Shown here in pieces: positions 14,647-22,427 of a stretch of DNA of 64,000 nucleotides; position 1 is the stretch's first letter, and each line of letters starts with the position of its first letter. The stretch lies in NCBI GenBank assembly GCA_964460345.1, contig CAYWRO010000010.1, positions 3,518-67,517 on the forward strand. The letters are read 5' to 3'. This stretch comes from CAYWRO01 sp964460345. Lineage in GTDB: Bacteria; Planctomycetota; Phycisphaerae; Phycisphaerales; UBA1924. A program made the position numbers and the translations under genes. The notes under the pieces are model-generated. The model saw nothing but the letters and a program-made list of their open reading frames with translations. It ran no database searches and was not told the origin of the DNA.

Positions 14647-15727
14647 CGGCGCTGCTGAACTGTCGCAGGAACCCCATCACCTCCCGCATCATCACCGCTC
14701 GCCGCTCCGGCACGATCCACAGATCGTTGTGCCCGCCACCATCAATCTGCACGAAGCGCCCGAGCGGCGCGGCCTCCGCAATCGCCCGCCCGCTCGCCGG
14801 CTCGCAGATCACATCATCACTCCCATTTAGCACCAGCAGCGGCACGCGCACCGACGCCGCGAGCGTCGCGCGGTCGAAGCCGCTCACCCGTTCCGGCTTC
14901 CTCCTCCCCCACCGCCAGTCGCCGGCGAACAGCAATCCCAGGATCGTCATCGCAACCGGAAGATTCACGCGGTGCGGCAACTGCAGCGCCTTCGCCAGGT
15001 TCCACGCGGGCTCGATCGGCGTGCGATAGGGCGCTTCGGCGATCACGCCGGCAACCCGCCCCGCAACATTCCCCCACTTCGTCTCTCCGTCTCTCCATCT
15101 CTCCGTCTCTTCCCGCGCAGCTCCCGCAATGCTCAGCCCCGCGCCGAGCGAGAAGCCATACAGCACGATCCCTGGTGGCACAGCACTCCGAGCCGTGTCT
15201 TCCTGCTCTCGCTGCCCATTCATCACGGCTCGGAGAGCCGTGCCACCTTGCTCCTCCTCCACCACGCGCCCGATCAGTTCGCGCAGCAGCCCCACTTCCC
15301 TCGCCCCGAGCCGGCACACGCCCGCCGCCTCCCCGTGCCCCGGCATCTCCCAGATGATCACACGCCGCGCCGCCCGCACAAGCGGCTCCAGCCGCGGCAG
15401 CATCGTCACGCGCGAATCCCCCCACCCGTGCGTCACGATCACGACCGGCCCCGCCGGCTCGAACCCCTCGATGTCCCAGTAGGGCAACCCCGCACTCCCG
15501 CCCGCGCCGCCGAACCGCCCCTCGACAAACCGCACTTCGCGCTGCGCCCCGCCGCCTCCTCCCCCCGGTGACGCCTCCCGCGGATCCCCCGGCAGATTCC
15601 GCACCACCGCCCACGAATACGTCCGCCGCGGCGGGTGCGTCAGCATCCACAGCGAGTGCACGACCAGCGCCGCCACCAGCACCACCAGCCCCACCGCGAG
15701 CAGCATCACCAGCCCGAGCACATCCAT
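14588..15727 (-). CDS. Alpha/beta hydrolase, membrane-anchored, interrupted by in-frame repeats
   Basis: A 379-residue protein with an N-terminal membrane anchor (MDVLGLVMLLAVGLVVLVAA) and an alpha/beta-hydrolase fold: VVIVTHGWGD oxyanion strand, nucleophile Ser in LYGFSLGAG, acid Asp in LLVLNGSDD and His in GGGHNDLW. It would hydrolyse an ester or amide at the membrane; the substrate is unknown. Three repeat types have entered the frame without breaking it: a GGTGGCAC palindrome pair just before the nucleophile strand (GGTALRAV...TARSAVPP), an octamer repeat giving REETERWRDGETK, and a repeat-derived C-terminus (SRDRKGAED). All catalytic motifs remain, so it may still be functional. Confidence 0.85.
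   Translation of the reverse strand: MDVLGLVMLLAVGLVVLVAALVVHSLWMLTHPPRRTYSWAVVRNLPGDPREASPGGGGGGAQREVRFVEGRFGGAGGSAGLPYWDIEGFEPAGPVVIVTHGWGDSRVTMLPRLEPLVRAARRVIIWEMPGHGEAAGVCRLGAREVGLLRELIGRVVEEEQGGTALRAVMNGQREQEDTARSAVPPGIVLYGFSLGAGLSIAGAAREETERWRDGETKWGNVAGRVAGVIAEAPYRTPIEPAWNLAKALQLPHRVNLPVAMTILGLLFAGDWRWGRRKPERVSGFDRATLAASVRVPLLVLNGSDDVICEPASGRAIAEAAPLGRFVQIDGGGHNDLWIVPERRAVMMREVMGFLRQFSSADLSRDRKGAEDEQGCTSRQ
15080..15113. repeat. Octanucleotide repeat inside the hydrolase gene
   Basis: Four period-8 units of CGTCTCTC/CATCTCTC. Read on the minus strand they give the charged stretch ETERWRDGETKW. Confidence 0.8.
15173..15248. repeat. BIME-like inverted palindrome pair P6/P7 inside the hydrolase gene
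   Basis: P6 (15179-15197) is a slightly decayed CACAGCACTCCGAGCCGTG, and P7 (15224-15242) a perfect inverted CACGGCTCGGAGAGCCGTG. The outer flanks are GGTGG and CCACC, and only 26 nt separate them. Confidence 0.88.
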
Positions 15728-15802
15728 CAGCGGAGTCTATGAAGCGGCCTCGGTTGACCGCCGGCCCGTTCAGTTCGCACCCGCCGAACCCTACGATTCA
15801 AC

Positions 15803-17092
15803 GTGCGGCATCCAAAAAACCACATCTTCCATCACACGCCGGAGTCCCTGCGCGACTGGTGCAGGGACCGCGGCATGCCCGCCTATCGCGCCGACCAGAT
15901 CCTCGACTGGGTCTACGTCCGCGGCGTGATCGACCCCGCGAAGATGACCAACCTCTCGCGCGCCGACCGCGAGACGGTCGCCCGCGACATGACCTTCCTC
16001 TCCGGCCTCACCCTCGCCGAACAGCGCGCCACCGACGGGGTCCGCAAGCTCCTCATCGAGTGGGACGACGGCGCCCCCCCCCGTGGCACCGCCTTTCAAG
16101 GCGGTGACGACCGTGGTACCGCCTTTCAAGGCGGTACGAGCCCCCCACGCAAATCCCCCTGCAACACCACCGACACCGCCCCCCCCATCATCTCCCTCGA
16201 CCTCCTCACCGCCACCGGCGACCCCCCGACCGCCCAACCCCCCGGCGACCCGACGCGCCAGACCGAGTGCGTCATGATCCCCGCACTCGACACGGAGCGC
16301 CGCACCGCCTGCATTTCTTCGCAGGTCGGCTGCCCCGTCGGCTGCCGCTTCTGCGCCTCCGGCCTCGGCGGCCTCGACGCCAACCTCAGCGCCGGCCGCA
16401 TCGTCGAACAGGTCTGGCGGCTTCAGTACGAAAGAGGCGACCTCGGCCCCTCGCCTCAAAGCGCCCAAAGCCCAGAGCCCAAAGCCCAGAGCCCCTCCCC
16501 CCGCATCACAAACATCGTCTTCATGGGCATGGGCGAACCCCTCTCCAACTTCGCCGCGGTCATGCACGCCATCCGCACGCTCGCCGCCCCGTGGGCCTTC
16601 GGCATCAGCGCCCGCAAGATCACCGTCTCCACCGTCGGCCTGCCCAAAGCGATCGAGCGCCTCGCGCAGGAGATGGACCTCCCCGTCACGCTCGCCCTCT
16701 CCCTCCACGCCCCCAACGATGAACTGCGCCGCAAGCTCATCCCCTGGGCCGAGTACACGACCATCGCCGACCTGCTCGCCGCCTGCCGCAAGTGGTTCGA
16801 CAAAACCGGCCGCGAGATCACGCTCGAGTACATCCTCCTCGGCGGCGTCAACGACCAGCCCGAGCACGCCGACGAACTCGCGCGCGTCGCCCGCACGCTC
16901 CGCGCCAACGTCAACCTCATCCGCTACAACGAGGTCGGCGGCCTCGACTTCAAGCGCCCGGACACCGACGACGTCCGCGCCTTCCAGGAGATCCTCCGCG
17001 CCCGCGGCGTCAACACGCACATCCGCGCCAGCCGCGGCCGCGACATCGCCGCCGCCTGCGGCCAGCTTCGCCACGAGAAGGCCGCCGTATGA
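15803..17092 (+). CDS. rlmN: 23S rRNA/tRNA (adenine-C2)-methyltransferase, with repeat-derived insertions
   Basis: A radical SAM enzyme of 429 residues. The 4Fe-4S motif is C177, C181, C184 (GCPVGCRFC). MGMGEPLSNF, SARKITVSTVGLP, LALSLHAPNDELR and RYNEVGGLDF are further RlmN signatures. It methylates A2503 of 23S rRNA and A37 of some tRNAs. The start is GTG 15803. About 60 extra residues (92-153) separate the N-terminal domain from the radical SAM barrel and include two GTAFQGG copies encoded by palindromes P8 and P9. A second insertion (SPQSAQSPEPKAQSPSP) near residue 215 is a heptamer repeat. Both lie where loops are expected, so activity is probably retained. The stop overlaps the start of the next gene (ATGA). 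Confidence 0.92.
   Translation: MRHPKNHIFHHTPESLRDWCRDRGMPAYRADQILDWVYVRGVIDPAKMTNLSRADRETVARDMTFLSGLTLAEQRATDGVRKLLIEWDDGAPPRGTAFQGGDDRGTAFQGGTSPPRKSPCNTTDTAPPIISLDLLTATGDPPTAQPPGDPTRQTECVMIPALDTERRTACISSQVGCPVGCRFCASGLGGLDANLSAGRIVEQVWRLQYERGDLGPSPQSAQSPEPKAQSPSPRITNIVFMGMGEPLSNFAAVMHAIRTLAAPWAFGISARKITVSTVGLPKAIERLAQEMDLPVTLALSLHAPNDELRRKLIPWAEYTTIADLLAACRKWFDKTGREITLEYILLGGVNDQPEHADELARVARTLRANVNLIRYNEVGGLDFKRPDTDDVRAFQEILRARGVNTHIRASRGRDIAAACGQLRHEKAAV
16083..16139. repeat. Tandem BIME-like palindromes P8 and P9 inside rlmN
   Basis: CACCGCCTTTCAAGGCGGTG (16087-16106) and TACCGCCTTTCAAGGCGGTA (16117-16136) lie in direct orientation 30 bp apart, each with a GTGG flank. The outer pair is C-G in one and T-A in the other, a compensated change. 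Confidence 0.9.
16457..16495. repeat. Heptanucleotide repeat inside rlmN
   Basis: Alternating CCAAAGC and CCAGAGC units (period 7, or 14 for the pair) encode the SPQSAQSPEPKAQSP insertion in frame. Confidence 0.8.
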
Positions 17093-17928
17093 CCGCCGCT
17101 TCGCTCCTTGGCTCCGCCACCGACCCGGCCAATGGGCAGCCCTGGCTCACGCACTTCTCCGCCAACCACGCCTTCACCCTCCTCATCGCCTTCGCCTGGG
17201 CCGCCCTGGTCATCTGGATCGGCCGTCTCTTCCGCGCGATGGACCGCCGCACCATCGCCTCCTCCCCCTCCAGCCCCCAGCCTCCAGCCTCAAGCCTGCA
17301 GGAGCCCAACTACCGCCGCGTCCTCGGCGCCGCCGGCGTCGCCTTCGCCGCGATCTACCACATCTACTGGCTCTCCGGCGATCGCTTCCACTTCACCAAC
17401 TCCCTCCCGCTCCATCTCTGCGACATCCTCAGCATCCTCGCGCCGCTCTCCATGCTCTTCCCGAAGCGCCTCCTCCTCACGCTCACGTACTTCTGGGGCG
17501 TGGGGCTCTCCGTCCTCGGGCTCATCGTCCCCGTCGAGACCGCCGGCCCGGACCAGATCCGCTTCTGGATCTTCTGGATCGCGCACATCCAGATCGTCGG
17601 CATCGGCCTCTACCACCTCTTCGTCACCGGCTATCGCCCGGCCCGCCGCGACCTGCTCACCGCCATCGCCGCCGGCGTCGCGTACGCCGTCCCGATCATC
17701 GCCTTCAACGAGCTCTATGGCCTCATCGCGAACACCGAGTCGCTCAACTACGGCTACCTCGGCAGCCGCCCGCAGCAACCCTTCCCCGTCAGCCGCTTCG
17801 GCCCCTGGCCCCTCCGCCTCCTCCCCATGGCCGTCCTCGCCGCCCTCGGCTTCACCGCCCTCTGGCTACCCTGGGCCCTCGTGGCACCGCCTTTCAAGGC
17901 GGTGCGAAAAGAGCCGCCCGGCCACTAA
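17089..17928 (+). CDS. YwaF/TIGR02206-family integral membrane protein
   Basis: A 279-residue polytopic protein with about six hydrophobic segments. WLTHFSANHAFTLLIAFAW at the start and NSLPLHLCDILSILAPLSM in the middle are the conserved parts of the TIGR02206 (YwaF) family, whose function is unknown. The ATG at 17089 overlaps the rlmN stop, so translation is probably coupled. A heptamer repeat (CCAGCCT units, 17270-17302) encodes SPSSPQPPASSLQ in the first loop. The C-terminus (VAPPFKAVRKEPPGH) is supplied by palindrome P10, suggesting that the gene end was overwritten by the repeat. Confidence 0.75.
   Translation: MTAASLLGSATDPANGQPWLTHFSANHAFTLLIAFAWAALVIWIGRLFRAMDRRTIASSPSSPQPPASSLQEPNYRRVLGAAGVAFAAIYHIYWLSGDRFHFTNSLPLHLCDILSILAPLSMLFPKRLLLTLTYFWGVGLSVLGLIVPVETAGPDQIRFWIFWIAHIQIVGIGLYHLFVTGYRPARRDLLTAIAAGVAYAVPIIAFNELYGLIANTESLNYGYLGSRPQQPFPVSRFGPWPLRLLPMAVLAALGFTALWLPWALVAPPFKAVRKEPPGH
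17270..17303. repeat. Heptanucleotide repeat inside the YwaF-like gene
   Basis: CCAGCCC, CCAGCCT, CCAGCCT, CAAGCCT: four period-7 units in frame, coding for a proline/serine loop. Confidence 0.8.
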
Positions 17929-18014
17929 CGGCCGTGGTGCCACGGCTGGCTGCGCAGCCGGTGCCAGGTCCGCGCAGCCGGTGCCACGGCTTGTCCGTGC
18001 AGCGGCAAGCCGTG
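17881..18014. repeat. Cluster of BIME-like palindromes P10-P12
   Basis: P10, CACCGCCTTTCAAGGCGGTG (17885-17904), forms the end of the preceding gene. It is followed by GGCTGCGCAGCC (about 17948-17959) between GTGCCACGG and GGTGCCAGG. Then comes CACGGCTTG (17985-17993) pairing with CAAGCCGTG (18006-18014). All share the GTGGCAC/GTGCCAC border. The remaining bases before the tRNA hold nothing else I recognise. Confidence 0.8.
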
Positions 18015-18087
18015 CCCGGACGCCCACACCCCACCCACCCTCACCCTTGTTGACCCGCCCCCCCGCCGATATACTCATCCACACCAC

Positions 18088-18159
18088 GCGGGTGTAGTTC
18101 AGTGGTAGAACGTCAGCTTCCCAAGCTGAATGTCGTCGGTTCGACTCCGATCACCCGCT
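18088..18159 (+). tRNA. tRNA-Gly (CCC)
   Basis: A 72-nt cloverleaf with acceptor GCGGGTG/CACCCGC, D-stem GTTC/GAAC, anticodon stem TCAGC/GCTGA closing the loop TTCCCAA (anticodon CCC), and T-arm GTCGG TTCGACT CCGAT. The discriminator is T and no CCA is encoded. Confidence 0.95.
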
Positions 18160-18276
18160 TTCCCCACCACCTGAAAAACAGAACTTCCGGGCGTACCAGC
18201 CGCGCTGAGCAGCGGATCTGGCTGTGGCATTGGCGTTCTTGCCGCACGCCCCGCGGCATTTCCGCCCGAGACGCGG

Positions 18277-19362
18277 CTATGGCTTGGCGATGGGATTCGC
18301 CTCGACGCCTTCAAACGTCATCCGCACGGGGAGAATGTCTCCGTTCGCGGCGAACTCCAGCCGATCGATGCACGTCACGCGATGATCGCGCCCCTCGTTC
18401 GGGATGGGTCGGCGGTGGTAGACGATGTACCAGTCGTCCGTACCTGGCTTCTGAATCACCGAGTTGTGTCCAGCACCCGTGGCCACCGCTTCGTCCGTCT
18501 GCAGCACCACGCCCACACGGCTGAACGGGCCGGTCGGCGACTTCGCCTTCGCGTAGGCCACCCGGTACGAAGAGTTCCCCCACCCGCCTTCGGACCACAT
18601 GAAGTAGTACGTCCCTTCGCGCAGAAACATCACCGGCCCCTCGACATACCCCTCGGGCGTCACCTCGCGAAAGACTGTTCCATCCTCCCATGAGACGAAT
18701 CCGGTGAAGTCGTCATTCAGACGGCAGACGTTGCACCGTCGCCAGCCGCCGTAGAACATGTAGTAGGTCCCATCGACATCACGGAAGACGAACTGATCGA
18801 TGGGCTGCGCATCGTTATGGAACTCGCCGATCAGCGGCTTGCCGAGGTAATCGCGATAGGGACCTTCCGGCTTTTCTGCAACGGCTACGCCGATGCCGCC
18901 GGTATGGCTGCGCGGATCCTTTTCGTCCCACAATGGGCCGCCGGGTCGCTGCAAGTCGTTGGCGGAGAAGAATAGGTAAGACCGCCCATCCTTCTCAACG
19001 GCACACGGCGCCCACATGGCCCGATGCGCCCAACTCACGATTGAAGTATCCAGCACGCGTTCATGCTTGCGCCACGTGACGAGGTCGGGCGACGAGAACG
19101 CATCGATGAATGTCTGATCGTCATACGCGGCCGAGAACGTCGGGAAAATCCAGTACTGTCCTTCCAACACCGTCCCCTCGGGATCGGCGTACCACCCGTT
19201 CAACACCGGATTGCCTGCCCGAACGACCGCTGCGTCCGATCCGGACCGAGGCCCTGCCCGTTCGTCCCCACCACGGGTGCACCCAGCGAGAACAGACGCG
19301 ACGATCAGGCCCGCGAGTGCCCCACCCCGATTTCCATCGAACGGCACCTTCCACCTCTGCAT
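18277..19362 (-). CDS. Glycoside hydrolase family 43-type lipoprotein
   Basis: A 361-residue exported protein with signal peptide and lipobox LAGC. The five-bladed beta-propeller of GH43 is recognisable: catalytic base Asp in LNGWYADPEG, pKa-modulating Asp in AQPIDQFVF and proton-donor Glu in GYVEGPVMF, plus MWAPCAVEKDG and GHNSVI. Enzymes of this fold cut arabinose- or xylose-containing plant polysaccharides. As a lipoprotein it would sit on the periplasmic side of a membrane. It follows cinA by 6 nt and is the last gene of a same-strand run with pyruvate kinase and a solute-binding protein. The exact glycan is unknown. Confidence 0.88.
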   Translation of the reverse strand: MQRWKVPFDGNRGGALAGLIVASVLAGCTRGGDERAGPRSGSDAAVVRAGNPVLNGWYADPEGTVLEGQYWIFPTFSAAYDDQTFIDAFSSPDLVTWRKHERVLDTSIVSWAHRAMWAPCAVEKDGRSYLFFSANDLQRPGGPLWDEKDPRSHTGGIGVAVAEKPEGPYRDYLGKPLIGEFHNDAQPIDQFVFRDVDGTYYMFYGGWRRCNVCRLNDDFTGFVSWEDGTVFREVTPEGYVEGPVMFLREGTYYFMWSEGGWGNSSYRVAYAKAKSPTGPFSRVGVVLQTDEAVATGAGHNSVIQKPGTDDWYIVYHRRPIPNEGRDHRVTCIDRLEFAANGDILPVRMTFEGVEANPIAKP

Positions 19363-19368
19363 TGCGAG

Positions 19369-20754
19369 TCAGACCTCCCACACCAGTTTCGGCGGCTCTG
19401 CTTCTCCCTTCAGCCAGAACCACAGAATCGTCAGGCCGATGATGCAGGCCCCGCGGCGAATCTGCTCGCGGTCTCCGGAGATCAACACGCGCCGGGCACA
19501 CACCCCATCGGCCTCTCCATCGTCGCCACGCCAGGCGTGCGCGATCCAGACCGTACCAACCGGCTTCTCTGCGCTGCCCCCTTGCGGTCCGGCCACGCCG
19601 CTGACGGCGATCGCGTGATGCGCCCGCGAGACACCCGCAAGCGGTCCGCCGAGCAGATCAAGCGCCCCCGCCGCCATCTCCTTCACGACCTCGGAGCTCA
19701 CCGCCCCATTCTCTTCCAGTGTCTCCGACTTGACCCCCAGCAGGCCCCTCTTCATCTCGTTCGTGTACGTGACCACCCCGCCGACGTAGGCCCGCGAAGC
19801 GCCCACCACACCTGTCACCATCTGGCCGAGCATCCCACCGGTGCAGGACTCCGCGGTCGCCAGCTTCCGGCCGCGTGCGACGAGTTCACGAATGACCACG
19901 CCCTCAAGGGTGTCCTGATCGGCCCCGAAGACAAAAGGCTCCAGCCGTGAAGCGACTTCTGCGGCGACCTCCCCGACCCGCTGGCTCGCATCCGGCCCTG
20001 TCGCCCGCACCCGGCAGGTTACCACGGCCGACGAGACGGTGATCCCCACTTGGGGGTTCCGCCCCCGCTCAAGGAGTTCGCCGAGTCTCGCCGCGGCGTC
20101 CGACTCCGGGAGCCCGCTCGCGTGGATGAGCCGAACCGCGCTGCCGTTGGCGCTCGGGACCACGCCGCCGGTCATCTGGCCCAGCACCGACGGTGCGACC
20201 GCGATTTCGAAAACCCGCCGCATTTCGTGAGGGGGGCCGGGCAGGCAGTAGACGTCGACGCTCCCCCCTACTTCAGTGCCGGACGCCGACCCGACGCGGA
20301 CCACCGCGACCTGCCCCCTGAGGCCCGGCGCGCTGCCCACCGGATTCTCCAGGCAGACAGCCCGCGATGGCCGCATGGCCATGAGCCGCCGCCCTTCGGT
20401 CATCGGACGCCCCTGCTGGAAGGCACGCCGGCTGAGGACCTCAAGCACCGCCTCGTCCAGAACCAGGTTGTCATTCATGGCCAGGGCGAGGCCATGCCGC
20501 GTCAGATCGTCGGCAGTCGGCCCGAGACCGCCCGTGCAGATGATGAACTGCGAAGACCCGGCCAGACGCTTGAGTGTGGCCGCCAGGGCGTCAGCATCGT
20601 CCCCCAACATCACCCGTTCAACTGGCTCAATGCCCATCGCAAAGAGGCGCTGAGCGAGCCACGATGTGTTCGTATCAACCTTCTCCCCCAGGATCAGTTC
20701 GTCCCCGATTGAGACGAGAGCACATCGGCGGCGCGTCTTGCTGCCCATGGACAA
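19369..20754 (-). CDS. cinA: CinA-family nicotinamide mononucleotide deamidase-related protein
   Basis: A 461-residue two-domain CinA. The N-terminal MoCF-like domain has VSIGDELILGEKVDTNTSW, ICTGGLGPTADDLTR and CLPGPPHEM. The C-terminal amidase domain has the nucleophile Ser in ATAESCTGGMLGQM, then YVGGVVTYTNEMK and AVSGVAGPQGGSAEKPVGT. CinA hydrolyses ADP-ribose and deamidates NMN in the pyridine nucleotide cycle. It lies 36 nt after pyruvate kinase and 6 nt before the GH43 gene on the same strand, so co-transcription is likely. All catalytic residues are present. The first ATG (20754) and the second (two codons on) are both possible starts. Confidence 0.92.
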   Translation of the reverse strand: MSMGSKTRRRCALVSIGDELILGEKVDTNTSWLAQRLFAMGIEPVERVMLGDDADALAATLKRLAGSSQFIICTGGLGPTADDLTRHGLALAMNDNLVLDEAVLEVLSRRAFQQGRPMTEGRRLMAMRPSRAVCLENPVGSAPGLRGQVAVVRVGSASGTEVGGSVDVYCLPGPPHEMRRVFEIAVAPSVLGQMTGGVVPSANGSAVRLIHASGLPESDAAARLGELLERGRNPQVGITVSSAVVTCRVRATGPDASQRVGEVAAEVASRLEPFVFGADQDTLEGVVIRELVARGRKLATAESCTGGMLGQMVTGVVGASRAYVGGVVTYTNEMKRGLLGVKSETLEENGAVSSEVVKEMAAGALDLLGGPLAGVSRAHHAIAVSGVAGPQGGSAEKPVGTVWIAHAWRGDDGEADGVCARRVLISGDREQIRRGACIIGLTILWFWLKGEAEPPKLVWEV

Positions 20755-20790
20755 GCGTATCCGCCTGACCCAGCCAGCCCGTCGGAGGGC

Positions 20791-22425
20791 TCACACCGCC
20801 GCGTGCCCGTGCCGCATGAAGCCGGTTGAGGGATTGCCGACGTAATGGATGGCGATCATGTTGGTGGACCCGCTCTCGCCGAGCGGGCGTCCCGCGATCA
20901 GGACAATGGGGTCGCCGCGCTCCGCCCATCCGCGCTCCAAAAGGTCGCGGTCCACGCGTCGGTTCCAAGCCGCGAGTTTCGCGTCGTCGTCACCGGTGAG
21001 ATCGGCGATGTGCATGGAGGTCACGCCTTTGAGCAGGCCCATGCGCCTCGTCTGCTGCTCTTCCGATGAGTACGCCACGATGGGGATGGCGAATCCAGTC
21101 TGGCTGAGGTACCGCGCCCCGCCGCCATGCTGAGACCAGACGACGACCAGCCGCGCCCCGATGTCCTGGGCCACATGCCACGCGCCATGCGCAAGCGCCG
21201 CCGTCCGATACCGGCTCTCCAGCACTTTGCCCGGCGGGGTCGGCCCGGTGATCAACTCGGCCAGCCGCTCCTCGGTGGCGACGATAATGCGACGCATGGT
21301 CTCCACCACGAGGGCTGGATGACGCCCGACGGCGGTTTCGCCGCTCAGCATCACTGCATCCGCGCCGTCCAGCACGGCGTTGGCAACATCGCTGGCCTCC
21401 GCCCGCGTCGGAACGGCGCTGGTGATCATCGACTCGAGCATTTGCGTTGCCACTATGCAGGGCTTGCCCCAGGCATCGGCTCGCTCGACCAGGCGCTTCT
21501 GGGCGATCGGCACACTCGCCAGATCCATCTCGACGCCCAAGTCGCCCCGCGCCACCATGATGGCGTCGGCCGCCTCCAGAATCTCGTCGATGTGAGCAAG
21601 CGCCTGCGGCTTCTCGATCTTCGCGACGACAGGAATCATCGCTCCCTGCCCGACCGCACCCACGCCATGATCGATGGAGCACATCCCAGCCAACGCCTTG
21701 CGCAGTTCACGCACCTCTTCGGCCCGCCGAACGAACGAGAGCGCCAGGAAATCCAGCCCGTGCCGCACCGCCCACTCGACGCACAACCAGTCCTTCTCCG
21801 TCACCGAGGGCGCACTGATGTGCGAATCCGGCAGATTGATGCCCTTCCCACTGGTCACCGGCCCACCCACCAGGACGCGAGCCCGCAGCGACCCGGCGGG
21901 ATCGCCGGCCTCATCGTTCACGGCCAGCAGCCGCACCGCTCCATCGTTGATCAGCACCCGGTGCCCGGGCTTCACCTCACGCCCGATCGGCTCGTACGTG
22001 CATGGCAGACTGATCGCCGCGCCATCCCGCCCCGCGCCTGCCCCGGCCACGACCTGGTTAGGCTCGCCCGGACAGATCAGTACATCCTGCCCACGCTGCA
22101 GCAGCACTTCACCGTGAATTTTCCCCACCCGGATCTTCGGACCCTGCAGGTCCCCCATGACGGCCACCGGCTGCCCGACTGCCGCGGCGGCCTGACGCAC
22201 GGCGGTGAGGGTCTGCTCGTGCTCCTCGAAGGAGCCGTGCGAAAAGTTCAGCCGGAAGACACTCACGCCTGCCTGAATGAGCCGCGTGATGACCTCCGGA
22301 CAGTTGCTCGCAGGGCCGAGGGTCGCGACGATCCTGGCCCGGATTGGGGGCGCTGCAACCGGCGTCGGCCTCAACCCGGCTTGTTCGTTCATTTGCGAAC
22401 TGTCTGCTGGCGATGGATGCGGCAT
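20791..22425 (-). CDS. pyk: Pyruvate kinase
   Basis: A glycolytic kinase of 544 residues making ATP and pyruvate from phosphoenolpyruvate and ADP. Motifs: RARIVATLGPASN, FRLNFSHGSFEEH, GDLQGPKIRVG, NDGAVRLL, the active-site VVAKIEKPQALAHIDEI with the proton-transfer Lys, IMVARGDLGVEMD and MLSGETAVGRHP. The C-terminal regulatory domain is shorter and ends near ESGSTNMIAIHYVG. The start is ATG 22425, 2 nt after the stop of the upstream solute-binding protein, so the two are probably translationally coupled; another ATG (MNEQAGLRP) lies 12 codons on. Confidence 0.95.
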   Translation of the reverse strand: MPHPSPADSSQMNEQAGLRPTPVAAPPIRARIVATLGPASNCPEVITRLIQAGVSVFRLNFSHGSFEEHEQTLTAVRQAAAAVGQPVAVMGDLQGPKIRVGKIHGEVLLQRGQDVLICPGEPNQVVAGAGAGRDGAAISLPCTYEPIGREVKPGHRVLINDGAVRLLAVNDEAGDPAGSLRARVLVGGPVTSGKGINLPDSHISAPSVTEKDWLCVEWAVRHGLDFLALSFVRRAEEVRELRKALAGMCSIDHGVGAVGQGAMIPVVAKIEKPQALAHIDEILEAADAIMVARGDLGVEMDLASVPIAQKRLVERADAWGKPCIVATQMLESMITSAVPTRAEASDVANAVLDGADAVMLSGETAVGRHPALVVETMRRIIVATEERLAELITGPTPPGKVLESRYRTAALAHGAWHVAQDIGARLVVVWSQHGGGARYLSQTGFAIPIVAYSSEEQQTRRMGLLKGVTSMHIADLTGDDDAKLAAWNRRVDRDLLERGWAERGDPIVLIAGRPLGESGSTNMIAIHYVGNPSTGFMRHGHAAV

Positions 22426-22427
22426 GG

